Assembly: GCA_934700895.1 (NCBI GenBank) | Contig: CAKUXV010000001.1 | Span: 248,001 to 312,000 of the forward strand | Direction of reading: 5' to 3' | Length of the DNA: 64,000 nucleotides | Source: an uncultured Bacilli bacterium | GTDB taxonomy: Bacteria > Bacillota_I > Bacilli_A > RFN20 > CAG-826 | Part shown: positions 34,617 through 42,521 of the stretch, one piece after another | Position numbering within the stretch: the first letter of the stretch is position 1 | Layout of the letters: every line of letters starts with the position of its first letter | Notes under the pieces: model-generated | Seen by the model: only the letters and a program-made list of their open reading frames with translations | Told to the model about the DNA's origin: nothing | Database searches by the model: none | Made by a program: the position numbers and the translations under genes

Positions 34617-35045
34617 ATGGAAAAGAACATTCTCTCTCTTGATTTGGGAAAAGGATCCCTGGGAATCGCAATCTCCCGTTCGGGGATGCTTGTCTCCCTT
34701 CTTCCGAACCTGCGTTTCAAGGCCGGGGATTACGAAGAGGCGATCCGTCTTTTAGAAAAAGCGGTAGAAGGGGAGAAAATTGAGCATATCTGCATCGGCC
34801 TTCCCCTCTTTCCTAGCGGAGACCCCTGCGAAATGACCCCCCTCGTGAAGGCGTTCATTCCTAAGGTGGAAGCCTTGTTTCCGGGAGTGAAAATCACCCC
34901 GGTAGACGAAAGAAATTCCACGGTAGAAGCTAGTGCCCTCCTCCATCAAGGCGGGGAAAGAAGCAAAAAGCAGCGGCATCATATCGATTCCGCTGCCGCT
35001 GGAGTGATTTTGCAACGTTATTTGGCTTTGATTGGCCAAGACTAG
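34617..35045 (+). CDS. yqgF: YqgF/RuvX-type RNase H-fold protein
   Basis: 142 residues from the ATG at 34617. The family N-terminus NILSLDLGKGSLGIAIS (first catalytic Asp) begins right there, and the longer frame from 34551 adds only non-conserved residues. Further motifs are GLPLFPSGD, VDERNSTVEA and RHHIDSAAAGVILQRYL. The family is a putative Holliday-junction resolvase and 16S pre-rRNA processing nuclease. It converges with hslO with a 4-bp overlap. The start supports leaderless expression. Confidence 0.9.
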   Translation: MEKNILSLDLGKGSLGIAISRSGMLVSLLPNLRFKAGDYEEAIRLLEKAVEGEKIEHICIGLPLFPSGDPCEMTPLVKAFIPKVEALFPGVKITPVDERNSTVEASALLHQGGERSKKQRHHIDSAAAGVILQRYLALIGQD

Positions 35046-35902
35046 GCCTCCGAGGCCTTTTTTTCTTTTTCGGAAAGAATCGCACGAAGGTCGTCGCTGG
35101 TGAAATAGTAGGATTTGCCGCAGAACCCGCAATCCACGTGGATGGTCTTCCCCTCCTCAGCGATCTGAGCGAGCTCATCCGAAGGCAATAAAGATAAGGT
35201 TTTTCGGCTTTTTTCTTGACTGCAAAGGCATTTCCATTCGATTTCTTTTTCGATTTTGGTTTCGTAATCCTTCTCACCAAATAGCATTCCAAGAATTTCC
35301 TCGAGGCTATTTTGATGGAAATCCAAGGCTTCGAGGCTTGGCATCTTATTCCAAGCTTCGCGAACCGCTTTCCGAGTGGAATCGTCGGCGAAGGGCAACG
35401 CCTGCGCCATATAGCCAAAAGCCCGATGTAGCGTTCCGTTTTGATGGAAAAAAACCCCGAGTTTGCAATAGGTTTCGATTTGTTCGCTTTGGGTAAAATA
35501 TTCTTCCATCGCTTTTTCGAGGTTTCCCATATCGCAGAGGACGGAAGATTGATAAGGCTCTTTTAACCCTAAGTCTTTGGTAACGGTGAAAAGCCCAGGC
35601 CCTGATAGAATGGGGCTAGAAATCGAAGCGGAATAGGCTTTGACGTGGATGAAAGAATCCGCGTTGGCGATGAGGTCTTCTTTCCCGTCGAAACTTTTGA
35701 GTTCCGCGGATAAGTCGCATCCCTCCCCTTTCAAGGTGCTTCCTAGCATCGCGCTTAAAAGCATCAAGCCCCCGATTCCTTGGAGGGAGCCCGAGGAATA
35801 ATGACGAAGTTTCACGGCTTCTTGGAGGGATTCCGTGCAGTCGCAGGCAAACCCCATCCACTCGCCCTTTTCGCCTAGATATCGAAGCAAACGGTCTTTC
35901 AT
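35042..35902 (-). CDS. hslO: Redox-regulated chaperone Hsp33
   Basis: 286 residues, full length. The C-terminal zinc/redox centre is visible as CLC (about 229-231) and CGFC (about 262-265). Cysteines release zinc and form disulfides under oxidative stress to activate holdase activity. The N-terminal domain has the usual GxLQGIGGLMLLSA-like segment. A TAGAAT box lies 6 nt before the ATG without a ribosome site. Confidence 0.92.
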   Translation of the reverse strand: MKDRLLRYLGEKGEWMGFACDCTESLQEAVKLRHYSSGSLQGIGGLMLLSAMLGSTLKGEGCDLSAELKSFDGKEDLIANADSFIHVKAYSASISSPILSGPGLFTVTKDLGLKEPYQSSVLCDMGNLEKAMEEYFTQSEQIETYCKLGVFFHQNGTLHRAFGYMAQALPFADDSTRKAVREAWNKMPSLEALDFHQNSLEEILGMLFGEKDYETKIEKEIEWKCLCSQEKSRKTLSLLPSDELAQIAEEGKTIHVDCGFCGKSYYFTSDDLRAILSEKEKKASEA

Positions 35903-35908
35903 GCCCCC

Positions 35909-35914
35909 ATTCTA
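35909..35914 (-). promoter_or_regulatory. -10 box of hslO, leaderless
   Basis: TAGAAT on minus, 6 nt (GGGGGC) before the ATG at 35902; a weak TTTGAT -35 lies 17 nt upstream. Confidence 0.55.
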
Positions 35915-36084
35915 GACATCATCGCGAAAGAATCAAATAAAAAAGAAAAAGTGTCGATAAAGCGTAGATTCTATTTCAAATTTTAAACAAAGTGCATTTT
36001 TTAAGAAGCAGTTCTATTTTCTTTCTTTGATTTTGTGTTATCGTAAGTTCAGGTAACATGGGGGCCGGGAAGGAGATTTTCAAA

Positions 36085-36672
36085 ATGGAAAAGAAACCGA
36101 GAAAAGAATACCGCAACGTCGAACGCTCGAAAGCGGCTTTAGCCGATGGGTTGGTTCGACTTTTGTTGAAGGGCAGGCCTTTTGCCAAAATTACCGTTTC
36201 GGAGCTTTGCGAAGAAGCGGGGGTGAACCGTGGAACCTTCTACAATCACTATTCGACGATTGATCAAATCGCGGATGCGGTGGAAAACAAATACATGTCC
36301 GCCCTCAATGCACGGATGCAGGAATGCGATTTTGCTTCGTCGGAATCGATTTTAACGTTTTTCAACAACTTAAACGAATACCTGCAGGAACATCAAAACC
36401 AGGCCATGGCCATTTCCCGTTGCCTTCCCTCCCAATTCTTTGACGAAATCCGTCATCAACTTTGCAAGGCAACCTGCCTCGGACTCGAAAGCCGTTGCAC
36501 GGATTACCCGAACGTGCATGAGATTTCTCGCGAAGTGGAAGTGGTTGCCCAAGGCATCGCCATCATCTACACGGAATTGATTCTTGGCAAGAGCGACATG
36601 ACTTACAACGAAGCCGCCGCCGCTTGTTCGGGAACTTTGTTCCTTTTGTTCCAAAGCCTCGCTCAGCGATAA
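36085..36672 (+). CDS. TetR/AcrR-family transcriptional regulator
   Basis: 195 residues from the ATG at 36085, set by an AAGGAG site 8 nt upstream; an in-frame ATG at 36058 has none. The N-terminal helix-turn-helix is ITVSELCEEAGVNRGTFYNHYSTIDQIADAVE, typical of TetR proteins with a FYNHY signature. The ligand-binding domain is unassigned. It stands alone, converging on the S4-protein gene by a 10-bp overlap, so its target is not obvious. Confidence 0.88.
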   Translation: MEKKPRKEYRNVERSKAALADGLVRLLLKGRPFAKITVSELCEEAGVNRGTFYNHYSTIDQIADAVENKYMSALNARMQECDFASSESILTFFNNLNEYLQEHQNQAMAISRCLPSQFFDEIRHQLCKATCLGLESRCTDYPNVHEISREVEVVAQGIAIIYTELILGKSDMTYNEAAAACSGTLFLLFQSLAQR

Positions 36673-37415
36673 AGACCGTATTCGATAAGGATCTTCCCTT
36701 TGCGGGAGGATCCTTTTTCTTTATAGAAGATGCCTTTTCCCTTTCCGCGGAAAGTTAGAATAGTCCCCTCTTCGACTTCCATGTCTTTTTGATGCAACAC
36801 CGTCCCGCCCAAAAAGATTTTGCTCGCGTCGATAGCTTCTTGAGCTTGGGCGCGGGAGCAGGAGAACATCTCGCTGATGACGCCATCTAAGCGGTTGCTT
36901 GATATCGTCCCGTGACGAATTTCGATACGAGGAGAGAAATTCATCGAGGACAGGGGTACGAATTTGACCTGAATCTTATGGGGACCGACTTCTTGCAAGG
37001 AGGCGATTTCTTCTTGAAGGGAAGGAAGACAAAAGGAATAGGCTTCCGCCCCTTCAACCAAGACGTCTCCTAAGGCGTCTCGTTCGATCCCCTGGCCAAG
37101 CAACGCCCCTAACACCTGGCGGTGTTCTAATTTCTCCCCGAATTTTTTGCCGCTCGCCTCGATATGGAAGCAAAGTAGAAACGGTTGGACATCAAAATCC
37201 TCCCCTTCTTTGAGGGGCTCGGGAAGGAAAATGGCCATTTTCCGTTCCGCGGATGGGTATCCGCCTGAAAGAAGAAAACGATTGGAAGGAAAATAATGAA
37301 TTAATTCCCTCCACTCATCCTGCGTCAAAAAGCAAGAAGACAAAGGGCAGGACCATTGCTCACTGTGGAGATAAAGGTCGCGAAGATGTCCTAATAACGT
37401 CGAATCCAGTGCCAT
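36663..37415 (-). CDS. S4-domain RNA-binding protein (YlmH-like)
   Basis: 250 residues from the ATG at 37415; a longer frame to 37487 is unlikely because it runs into the divergent promoter. The S4 domain is at about 176-240 (SNRLDGVISEMFSCSRAQAQEAIDASKIFLGG). The N-terminal part resembles YlmH, a ribosome-associated factor of Bacillota usually found near divIVA; here it is isolated. A TAAAAT box lies 10 nt before the ATG. The C-terminus is Lys/Gly-rich. Confidence 0.8.
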   Translation of the reverse strand: MALDSTLLGHLRDLYLHSEQWSCPLSSCFLTQDEWRELIHYFPSNRFLLSGGYPSAERKMAIFLPEPLKEGEDFDVQPFLLCFHIEASGKKFGEKLEHRQVLGALLGQGIERDALGDVLVEGAEAYSFCLPSLQEEIASLQEVGPHKIQVKFVPLSSMNFSPRIEIRHGTISSNRLDGVISEMFSCSRAQAQEAIDASKIFLGGTVLHQKDMEVEEGTILTFRGKGKGIFYKEKGSSRKGKILIEYGLYR

Positions 37416-37448
37416 AAACAAAGAAATTTTAACGGATGGGAAGGAAAA

Positions 37449-37454
37449 TAGAAT
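37449..37454 (+). promoter_or_regulatory. -10 box of the GltD-like gene
   Basis: TAGAAT, 11 nt before the ATG at 37466, with no ribosome site between: a very short leader. Confidence 0.5.
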
Positions 37455-37465
37455 AAGATACCACC

Positions 37466-38671
37466 ATGACTGAATTGAACTTATCAATCGCCGCGAAATG
37501 CCTCAACTGCAAATCTCCCCGCTGCGTCGCTTCTTGTCCCCTTCAAAATCGCATTCCCGAGATTCTTTCTTTATGGAAGAAAGGAAAGGAAGAAGAAGCT
37601 GCTAAGCTTCTCTATGCCCAAAATCCTTTTCCAGAATTGACCGCCCCTCTTTGTGACCATAACCGTCAATGCAAAGGGAATTGCGTCCTGAACGTTAAAG
37701 GGGATCCTGTGGATTTTCCTTCTGTGGAAAAAGAAATTGCCTCCCTATACCCACGCCCTTTGGACACGGCACCTAAAAACGGAAAGTCCATTGCCCTTGT
37801 GGGAGCCGGCCCCGCCAATTTATCTCTAGGTTATTATTTGCTCCAAAAAGGATATGAAGTCGCCTATTTTGAAAAAGAAAAGGGAATTGGAGGGGCGATT
37901 CGCTCTGGAATTCCCACCCTTCGTTTTCATAAATCGCCCCTATTCAAAATCCAAGAAGATTTAGAAAAAATGGGCGCCGTTTTCCATTTCCAAGTGACGA
38001 TTGGTATCGATAAAACGGCGGAAAAACTGCAACACGAATTCGATGACGTGGTCCTAGGCGTTGGGGCCGAGAAAGAGAATCTCGCGGGTTTAGAAGTCGG
38101 GAATGGGGTAGAAAGCGGACTCGTCTTCCTTCGTCGTTTGAATCTAGAAAAAGGACGTTATTTGAACGAATATCGTGCATTGAAAAGCGATCATTTCGTT
38201 TGGGGCGGAGGCAATGTGGCTTTGGATTGCGCTCGCCTAGCCAAACGGCTGCTAGGCAAAGCCACGATTATCTATCGACGTTCCGAAGCCGAGATGCCCG
38301 CATCCAAAGAAGAAATTGAAGCGGCCAAAAAAGAAGGGGTTCGTTTCCTGTTCCTTGAAAACATCCGGAACGTAAAACGAGATGAAAAAGGAAAATTGGC
38401 CGAAATCGAAACCATCCAAATGGAATTAGGAGAACTTGATGCTTCCGGCCGCCCCTCCTGTCATGAAATCCCTGGCTCTTATTCAACGCGCCCCTGTGCC
38501 CATCTTATTCTGTGCTTAGGTGAAAAACCGACGTTTGAAGCACTGAAAATGGATCCCAATGCCTTGCCGGAACACGTCTATTTAAACGGGGACTGCGCTT
38601 ATGGGGCTAAAAACATCGCTAAAGCAATCGCATCTGGCCGCGAACTCGCAAAAAAGATTTCGGGGAGATAA
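37466..38671 (+). CDS. GltD-like NAD(P)-dependent flavoprotein oxidoreductase
   Basis: 401 residues. The N-terminal [4Fe-4S]-binding helical domain has C12, C15, C20, C24 and a second Cys set in LCDHNRQCKGNC. The FAD-binding motif is VGAGPANLSLGYYLL (about 112-126) and the NAD(P) motif VWGGGNVALDCARLAK. This is the architecture of glutamate synthase small subunit and NfnB/dihydropyrimidine dehydrogenase N-terminal halves. No large glutamate synthase subunit is adjacent, so the electron partner is unknown. A TAGAAT box lies 11 nt before the ATG without a ribosome site. Confidence 0.85.
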   Translation: MTELNLSIAAKCLNCKSPRCVASCPLQNRIPEILSLWKKGKEEEAAKLLYAQNPFPELTAPLCDHNRQCKGNCVLNVKGDPVDFPSVEKEIASLYPRPLDTAPKNGKSIALVGAGPANLSLGYYLLQKGYEVAYFEKEKGIGGAIRSGIPTLRFHKSPLFKIQEDLEKMGAVFHFQVTIGIDKTAEKLQHEFDDVVLGVGAEKENLAGLEVGNGVESGLVFLRRLNLEKGRYLNEYRALKSDHFVWGGGNVALDCARLAKRLLGKATIIYRRSEAEMPASKEEIEAAKKEGVRFLFLENIRNVKRDEKGKLAEIETIQMELGELDASGRPSCHEIPGSYSTRPCAHLILCLGEKPTFEALKMDPNALPEHVYLNGDCAYGAKNIAKAIASGRELAKKISGR

Positions 38672-38682
38672 ATTTTAAGAAA

Positions 38683-38709
38683 TTAGCACTCACCACTTGC
38701 GAGTGCCAA
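38683..38709. promoter_or_regulatory. CIRCE operator (HrcA-binding site) of clpB
   Basis: TTAGCACTC, 9-nt spacer, GAGTGCCAA: the CIRCE consensus with one mismatch. The -35 (TTGCGA 38697-38702) lies inside it and TACAAT (38719-38724) follows after 16 nt, so HrcA would block RNA polymerase and heat would relieve it. Confidence 0.93.
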
Positions 38710-38724
38710 AATAGCACGTACAAT
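38697..38724 (+). promoter_or_regulatory. clpB promoter
   Basis: TTGCGA-16-TACAAT, with the -35 embedded in the CIRCE element. Confidence 0.75.
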
Positions 38725-38728
38725 AATA

Positions 38729-38752
38729 GCGCTTAGGTTTGTTCCTAGGCGC
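38729..38752 (+). other. 5'-end stem-loop in the clpB leader
   Basis: GCGCTTAGG pairs with CCTAGGCGC (9 bp, one G-U) across a TTTGTT loop, starting at about the expected transcription start and followed by a T-rich stretch. It may stabilise the mRNA 5' end, or act as a terminator for readthrough from the upstream gene. Confidence 0.5.
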
Positions 38753-38787
38753 TTCTTTGTTTCCAAAAATAGAAGGAGGGCATCAAT

Positions 38788-40914
38788 ATGCAATTCAACA
38801 ACATGGGACCTGAAGATTATTCCCAAGACCCGAACATCTTGGAGAAATTCGGGAGAAATATGAACGAACTGGTCAAGCAGGGAAAACTCGACCCTGTGAT
38901 TGGACGTGATGAAGAAATTCGCAAAGTCATCGCCGTTTTGGCCCGCAAAACGAAAAATAACGTCGTGTTGCTTGGCGAACCTGGTGTTGGTAAAACCGCG
39001 ATTCTAGAAGGGCTTGCCGAACGTATCGTCAAAAAAGACGTCCCGACTACCTTGCAGGATAAAGAGATTTATGAACTCGACATGGGTTCTTTAATCGCCG
39101 GGGCTAAATACCAAGGCGAATTCGAGGAACGCTTAAAAGCCGTTTTGAACAAAATCAAGGAAAGCAAAGGGAAGATCGTCTTGTTTATCGACGAGCTTCA
39201 TTTAATCGTCGGCGCTGGCAGAAGCCAAGGCGCGATGGATGCATCCAACATGCTGAAACCGCTGCTTGCTCGTGGCGACATCGAATGCATTGGGGCTACT
39301 ACCCTCAATGAATATCGTGAATATATCGAAAAAGATCGCGCTCTCGAACGTCGTTTCCAGCCGGTTATGGTGGGCGAGCCTAGCGTCGCCGATACCATTT
39401 CGATTCTCCGTGGATTAAAGGAACGTTATGAATCCTTCCACGGCGTCCAAATCACGGACTCGGCACTCGTAGCGGCCGCGACTTTAAGCAACCGTTATAT
39501 CACCAACCGTTTCCTGCCCGATAAGGCCATCGACCTTTTGGATGAGGCCTGCGCGGGCATTAAGATTGAAATCGAATCGATGCCGACCGAACTCGACGCG
39601 AGCTCCCGCAAGATTCGTCAGCTGGAGATCGAACGCGTTGCTTTGGAAAAAGAAAAAGACGAATCCAGCCAGAAACGTCTTGCCGCGATTAATGACGAAT
39701 TAACCAAAGAAAAAGCCAATTTCGATGCGATGAACAAGGAATGGCAAAAAGAGAAGCAAGACGTCTCCGCGGCAAAAGAAGCGAAGGCGCAACTAGAAAA
39801 GGCTAAATTCGAATTGGGCCAGAAGTTCCAAGAAGGCGATTATCGCGAAGCCAGCCGCTTACAGTATCAAGTCATCCCTGAACTCGAAAAGAAGATTCGC
39901 GATGCCTCTTTGGCCTCGAAAGACACCGATCGCTTGGTCAACGAAGTGGTCGATGAGGAAGAAATCGCCAAAATTGTTGCTCGCATGACGGGCATCCCTG
40001 TTTCCAAGATTCAAAAAGGAGACCGCGAAAAGGTTTTGGAATTGCCTGAAATCCTTCGCAAGAGGGTGATTGGGCAAGACGAGGCGATTAAACTCGTCTC
40101 GAACGCGATTCTTCGCCAGCGCGCCGGCATCCAGAACCCGAACCGCCCGATTGGGTCGTTCCTCTTCCTTGGTCCGACGGGGGTGGGCAAAACCGAAGTG
40201 GCCAAAGCTTTGGCGGAAGCGCTCTTCGATAATGAAAACAACATCATTCGCATCGACATGTCGGAATACATGGAAAAATACAGCGTTTCTCGTTTAATCG
40301 GCGCGGCCCCTGGATATGTCGGTTATGAAGAAGGGGGCCAATTGACCGAAAAGGTCCGCCGCAATCCTTATTCCATCGTCTTGTTCGATGAAATTGAAAA
40401 AGCGGATCCGGAAGTCTTCAACCTCTTGCTTCAAATCCTCGACGAAGGCCGTTTGACCGATAGCCAAGGACACTTGGTTGATTTCAAGAACACCGTCATC
40501 ATCATGACGAGCAACTTGGGCTCGGAATACCTCTTAAAAGGCGAAAAAGCCCCGGTGGACGACTTGCTGCATCATACCTTCAAGCCAGAGTTCTTAAACC
40601 GCATCGACGAAATTGTTTACTTCGCTCCGCTTGGACGCGATGTGCAATTCAAGATTGTCGAGAAGATGTTGGGCGAACTCTCTACTCGCCTTGAAAGCCA
40701 ATACTATTCCGTTTCCTTCACCAAGGAGCTTAAGGAACATATTCTGGACAGCGCCTTCGATGAGGAATTCGGCGCTCGTCCGTTGAAACGCTTCATCCAA
40801 GATAGCGTTGAAACCTATCTGGCCACGAAGATCCTTCGCGGCGAGCTCTCGACAAAGAAGAAGTACGTCTTGTCTTGGGACAATAACGACTTCCGACTCG
40901 ACGAAATCGCCTAA
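38788..40914 (+). CDS. clpB: ClpB disaggregase without N-terminal domain
   Basis: 708 residues against about 860 for typical ClpB. The double-Clp N-domain is absent and the protein begins just before NBD1 (KLDPVIGRDEEIRKVI). Walker A sites are GEPGVGKT (about 62) and GPTGVGKT (about 461), with a coiled-coil middle domain at about 270-385. There is no IGF/L loop for ClpP docking. It dissolves protein aggregates with DnaK. N-less ClpB is known from mycoplasmas and Hsp78. It is under CIRCE control, has a GAAGGAGG ribosome site and ends at a strong terminator. Confidence 0.94.
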   Translation: MQFNNMGPEDYSQDPNILEKFGRNMNELVKQGKLDPVIGRDEEIRKVIAVLARKTKNNVVLLGEPGVGKTAILEGLAERIVKKDVPTTLQDKEIYELDMGSLIAGAKYQGEFEERLKAVLNKIKESKGKIVLFIDELHLIVGAGRSQGAMDASNMLKPLLARGDIECIGATTLNEYREYIEKDRALERRFQPVMVGEPSVADTISILRGLKERYESFHGVQITDSALVAAATLSNRYITNRFLPDKAIDLLDEACAGIKIEIESMPTELDASSRKIRQLEIERVALEKEKDESSQKRLAAINDELTKEKANFDAMNKEWQKEKQDVSAAKEAKAQLEKAKFELGQKFQEGDYREASRLQYQVIPELEKKIRDASLASKDTDRLVNEVVDEEEIAKIVARMTGIPVSKIQKGDREKVLELPEILRKRVIGQDEAIKLVSNAILRQRAGIQNPNRPIGSFLFLGPTGVGKTEVAKALAEALFDNENNIIRIDMSEYMEKYSVSRLIGAAPGYVGYEEGGQLTEKVRRNPYSIVLFDEIEKADPEVFNLLLQILDEGRLTDSQGHLVDFKNTVIIMTSNLGSEYLLKGEKAPVDDLLHHTFKPEFLNRIDEIVYFAPLGRDVQFKIVEKMLGELSTRLESQYYSVSFTKELKEHILDSAFDEEFGARPLKRFIQDSVETYLATKILRGELSTKKKYVLSWDNNDFRLDEIA

Positions 40915-40921
40915 CTCTTTG

Positions 40922-40957
40922 CCCTCTCCCTTAACCCGGGGGAGGGTTTTTATTTTT
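40922..40957 (+). terminator. Intrinsic terminator of clpB
   Basis: A 9-bp C/T-rich stem against GGGGGAGGG, 7-nt loop, then an 11-nt T-rich run. Confidence 0.92.
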
Positions 40958-40988
40958 ATGAAGAACCTCACGCAACGGCTAAGAAAAT

Positions 40989-40997
40989 TGTTACAAT
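40989..40997 (+). promoter_or_regulatory. Extended -10 of the 41.0 kb membrane protein, leaderless
   Basis: TG-T-TACAAT, then six A/T residues and the ATG at 41004. Confidence 0.62.
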
Positions 40998-41003
40998 AAA
41001 AAT

Positions 41004-41942
41004 ATGGTTGATGTTAACGTTCTTAAGAAATCCTACCGTTCCCGTCCGCGGACTTCCGTTGTGGTTCTCGGTGTTTTCGGAATTCTCGTTGGGCTCCTTT
41101 GCCTTTTTTTAACGCTTTGCTTTGATTATTTCCCCTCGTTCTTCAAGCAACTGCGCGATTATGAGATTACCTTTGCCGGAGAAACGCAGAATTTATTTGA
41201 TTTTGGCGCGGTCACTTTATTCCCGTTCATCTGCTATTTGTTGTTGCTTGTTCCTTTATGCACCTTAAACGACATGGCCAGCCATCGGCCCTTCTATTTG
41301 ATTTTTAGCATCCCTGCTGGAATTTTGAGCGCGGTTTATGCTTGCTGCGTCCTCGTCGAGACCTTCCCTCGTTTGCTTACCTATATCCCTTACGAAGGGA
41401 TTGAGACCATCGTGCAGCAAATCTATCTATGGGTCCGCGTCGCTTATTGCGGGCTGCTCACGCTCACCTCCATTTTAGCTTGCTGTTATAACTCGACTTA
41501 TCCTTTGATGTACCGACAAATCTACGCGCTAAGAAAAGCCCGCATGAAAGAAGCGGAAGAAGGGAATCCCCCCCTTAAAAAGGAACAAATCAAAAAAGAT
41601 TTCTACCGTTATTATAAGAAGCAGGAATTTGAAAAATTATTGATTTTGCTTTATCGCGATTATCCAAGCGATCCCAATGCTGAGATGGAAGAAGGACAAT
41701 GGAGAACCGCGATTCTCGAGATTCAAATGTCGGAAGCAGCCATCCGCGAAAAAGAAATTGCCTTCCTTGCCAAAAACGGTCAATATTCCTTGATCCGACA
41801 GATCCGTTCCCGCGCCGTTTCCGATTGCGAGAACGATCAAATCGGTCAACGAAAAGCCAAAGAAGACCAAGCCTATTTCGAATATCTCAAGAAAAACGCC
41901 CCCAAGGAGAAAGTTACTGCTTCGGAAGAAGAAAAGAAATAA
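41004..41942 (+). CDS. Unrecognised membrane protein with cytosolic C-terminal domain
   Basis: 312 residues. Four helices are at about 17-42, 65-88, 95-120 and 138-160. A basic and helical cytosolic part (about 170-312) follows, rich in Lys/Glu, with one KKDFYRYYKKQEFEKLLILLYRDYP segment that looks TPR-like. No family recognised. A TACAAT box 6 nt before the ATG and absence of a ribosome site suggest leaderless expression. Its own terminator follows. Confidence 0.72.
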   Translation: MVDVNVLKKSYRSRPRTSVVVLGVFGILVGLLCLFLTLCFDYFPSFFKQLRDYEITFAGETQNLFDFGAVTLFPFICYLLLLVPLCTLNDMASHRPFYLIFSIPAGILSAVYACCVLVETFPRLLTYIPYEGIETIVQQIYLWVRVAYCGLLTLTSILACCYNSTYPLMYRQIYALRKARMKEAEEGNPPLKKEQIKKDFYRYYKKQEFEKLLILLYRDYPSDPNAEMEEGQWRTAILEIQMSEAAIREKEIAFLAKNGQYSLIRQIRSRAVSDCENDQIGQRKAKEDQAYFEYLKKNAPKEKVTASEEEKK

Positions 41943-41961
41943 AGCGACGGATTACAAAGCA

Positions 41962-41985
41962 AAGGCGGCTTCTGCCGTCTTTTTT
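41962..41985 (+). terminator. Intrinsic terminator
   Basis: AAGGCGGC pairs with GCCGTCTT (one G-U) across TTCT, followed by T residues. Confidence 0.85.
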
Positions 41986-42026
41986 GCATGATTTGGTAGG
42001 AATGAGAAAACAATTATCCGGCATAG

Positions 42027-42072
42027 AAAAAGCGCAGAGCTTTGGGATGAACCCTAGCCACTACGCTTTTTT
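42027..42072 (-). terminator. Intrinsic terminator of the aconitase X operon
   Basis: On minus, AAAAAGCG at the outer arm pairs with CGCTTTTT, and an inner GGG/CCC stem closes the loop; the T run ends the hairpin. It starts a few bases after the small-subunit stop. Confidence 0.7.
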
Positions 42073-42077
42073 GTCAG

Positions 42078-42521
42078 TTATTCGACGATGACGGTTCCGT
42101 CTTCTTGAATGGAGATGATATCGCCCGTTTTCACCGCATCGAGGAATTCGTCGCCGAGTTCATCGATCGCGATGAGGCCGCAATCATTCCAGACGTTGCT
42201 TAAAATAATGCCGCTGGCCGCCAAAGGATCGATATGGTGAGAGAATAACCATGCTTTGGGAGCAAGATTGCGGACGGCTACGGTTTGAATGACCATGCCG
42301 CCTGTAGTTGAGCCAATCGTCTCTGGCAGGCAAAGCGCTTTGCCCGTGATGTTCTTTTTGTAGAGCTCTTTGTTATTTTGATCGCTGACGATAATTTTTT
42401 TGCTGGTAGCTAAAAGCGCACTCGTTTGGCAGGAAGCAAGGGTATTGAACCCCGCGTGGGTAACCACGGCTTCCCCGTGATAGGTTCCCGCTGCAAGAAC
42501 GCGTCCATGGAACGTTTTCAT
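42078..42521 (-). CDS. Aconitase X small subunit (DUF126 family)
   Basis: 147 residues; the family swivelling domain with the LPETIGSTTGG motif, whose Ser is a substrate-binding residue. With the large subunit it forms an AcnX dehydratase. Known AcnX members act as cis-3-hydroxyproline dehydratase in bacteria or phosphomevalonate dehydratase in archaea. Its ATG follows immediately after the large-subunit gene stop, with an AGGAGG site inside the large-subunit end. Confidence 0.9.
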   Translation of the reverse strand: MKTFHGRVLAAGTYHGEAVVTHAGFNTLASCQTSALLATSKKIIVSDQNNKELYKKNITGKALCLPETIGSTTGGMVIQTVAVRNLAPKAWLFSHHIDPLAASGIILSNVWNDCGLIAIDELGDEFLDAVKTGDIISIQEDGTVIVE

